A stretch of 6,684 nt of DNA, from the NCBI GenBank assembly GCA_023141985.1, contig JAGLKH010000103.1:1-6684 (forward strand), in the 5' to 3' direction. The notes beneath the pieces are model-generated. The model was not told where the DNA came from, searched no databases, and worked only from the letters and a program-made list of their open reading frames with translations. Shown here in pieces: positions 6,542 to 6,684 of the stretch. Source of the DNA: Flavobacteriaceae bacterium. GTDB taxonomy: Bacteria > Bacteroidota > Bacteroidia > Flavobacteriales > Flavobacteriaceae. Every line of letters begins with the position of its first letter. The stretch's first letter is position 1. The translations under genes and the position numbers were made by a program.

Positions 6542-6684
6542 TTACTTCAAGGTGTCTCCTCCTTTTTCTCCTGTTCTTATTCTGTAGCATTCTTGTATAT
6601 CTGACACAAAGATTTTGCCATCACCAACGTCTCCGGTTGCCGCAGAACTTAATATTGCTTTTATGGTAGCTTCTTCAAATTCAT
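6542..6684 (-). CDS. P-II family nitrogen regulatory protein (C-terminal part)
   Basis: Reading the - strand in from the right edge gives 46 residues and a TAA stop at 6542-6544. They contain [15 protein letters not shown], a match to the second P-II signature (T-x3-G-D-G-K-I-F-V-x2-I), and the YRIRTGEKG segment that contributes to the ATP/ADP site, ending GGDTLK. This identifies the GlnB/GlnK family: small trimeric sensors of 2-oxoglutarate and adenylate state. Position immediately before amt suggests the GlnK role, in which the protein docks on the Amt trimer and blocks it when nitrogen is plentiful. The N-terminal half and the T-loop with its possible uridylylation Tyr51 lie outside the window, so GlnK and GlnB cannot be separated and modification cannot be judged. 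Any promoter of the operon is also outside. Confidence 0.93.
   Translation of the reverse strand, partial: EFEEATIKAILSSAATGDVGDGKIFVSDIQECYRIRTGEKGGDTLK

Overview
The window looks like ordinary core chromosome of a marine-type flavobacterium (Bacteroidota, probably Flavobacteriaceae). The DNA is AT-rich. Upstream of metK there is a Bacteroidota-style -7 promoter box (TACTTTTG), and most starts lack a Shine-Dalgarno sequence. The proteins have a flavobacterial character: a Bacteroidota outer-membrane beta-barrel, a 417-residue MetK, and a phosphoenolpyruvate carboxylase with the FFDGRGGPPARGGG active-site loop. The genus cannot be named from this sequence.

Layout from left to right: (1) 1-798, + strand, the C-terminal 265 residues of an outer-membrane beta-barrel protein of TonB-dependent-receptor type, cut by the left edge. 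(2) A 77-bp convergent gap with a likely metK terminator. (3) 876-2129, - strand, metK. (4) A 426-bp divergent gap. Its metK side holds a promoter and a roughly 130-nt leader that can fold into an elaborate closed structure; its other side holds the weaker ppc promoter region. (5) 2556-5141, + strand, ppc. (6) A 146-bp convergent gap with a strong bidirectional terminator and a second long hairpin. (7) 5288-6517, - strand, an ammonium transporter (Amt). It is preceded 24 bp upstream on the same strand by (8) the last 46 codons of a P-II signal protein (GlnB/GlnK family), cut by the right edge.

The genes belong to central metabolism rather than to one dedicated pathway. MetK makes S-adenosylmethionine, Ppc refills oxaloacetate for the TCA cycle and the aspartate family (which includes methionine), and the P-II/Amt pair handles ammonium uptake and nitrogen sensing. 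I saw no mobile element, CRISPR array, tRNA, rRNA or defence system.

The most interesting item is the metK leader (about 2148-2247, - strand). Four nested or adjacent helices can be drawn by eye, closed by a long-range stem 18 nt before the metK start codon. It does not fit the S-box or SAM-II consensus as I know them. It is a candidate SAM-responsive or otherwise regulatory RNA whose family I cannot assign without a covariance search.
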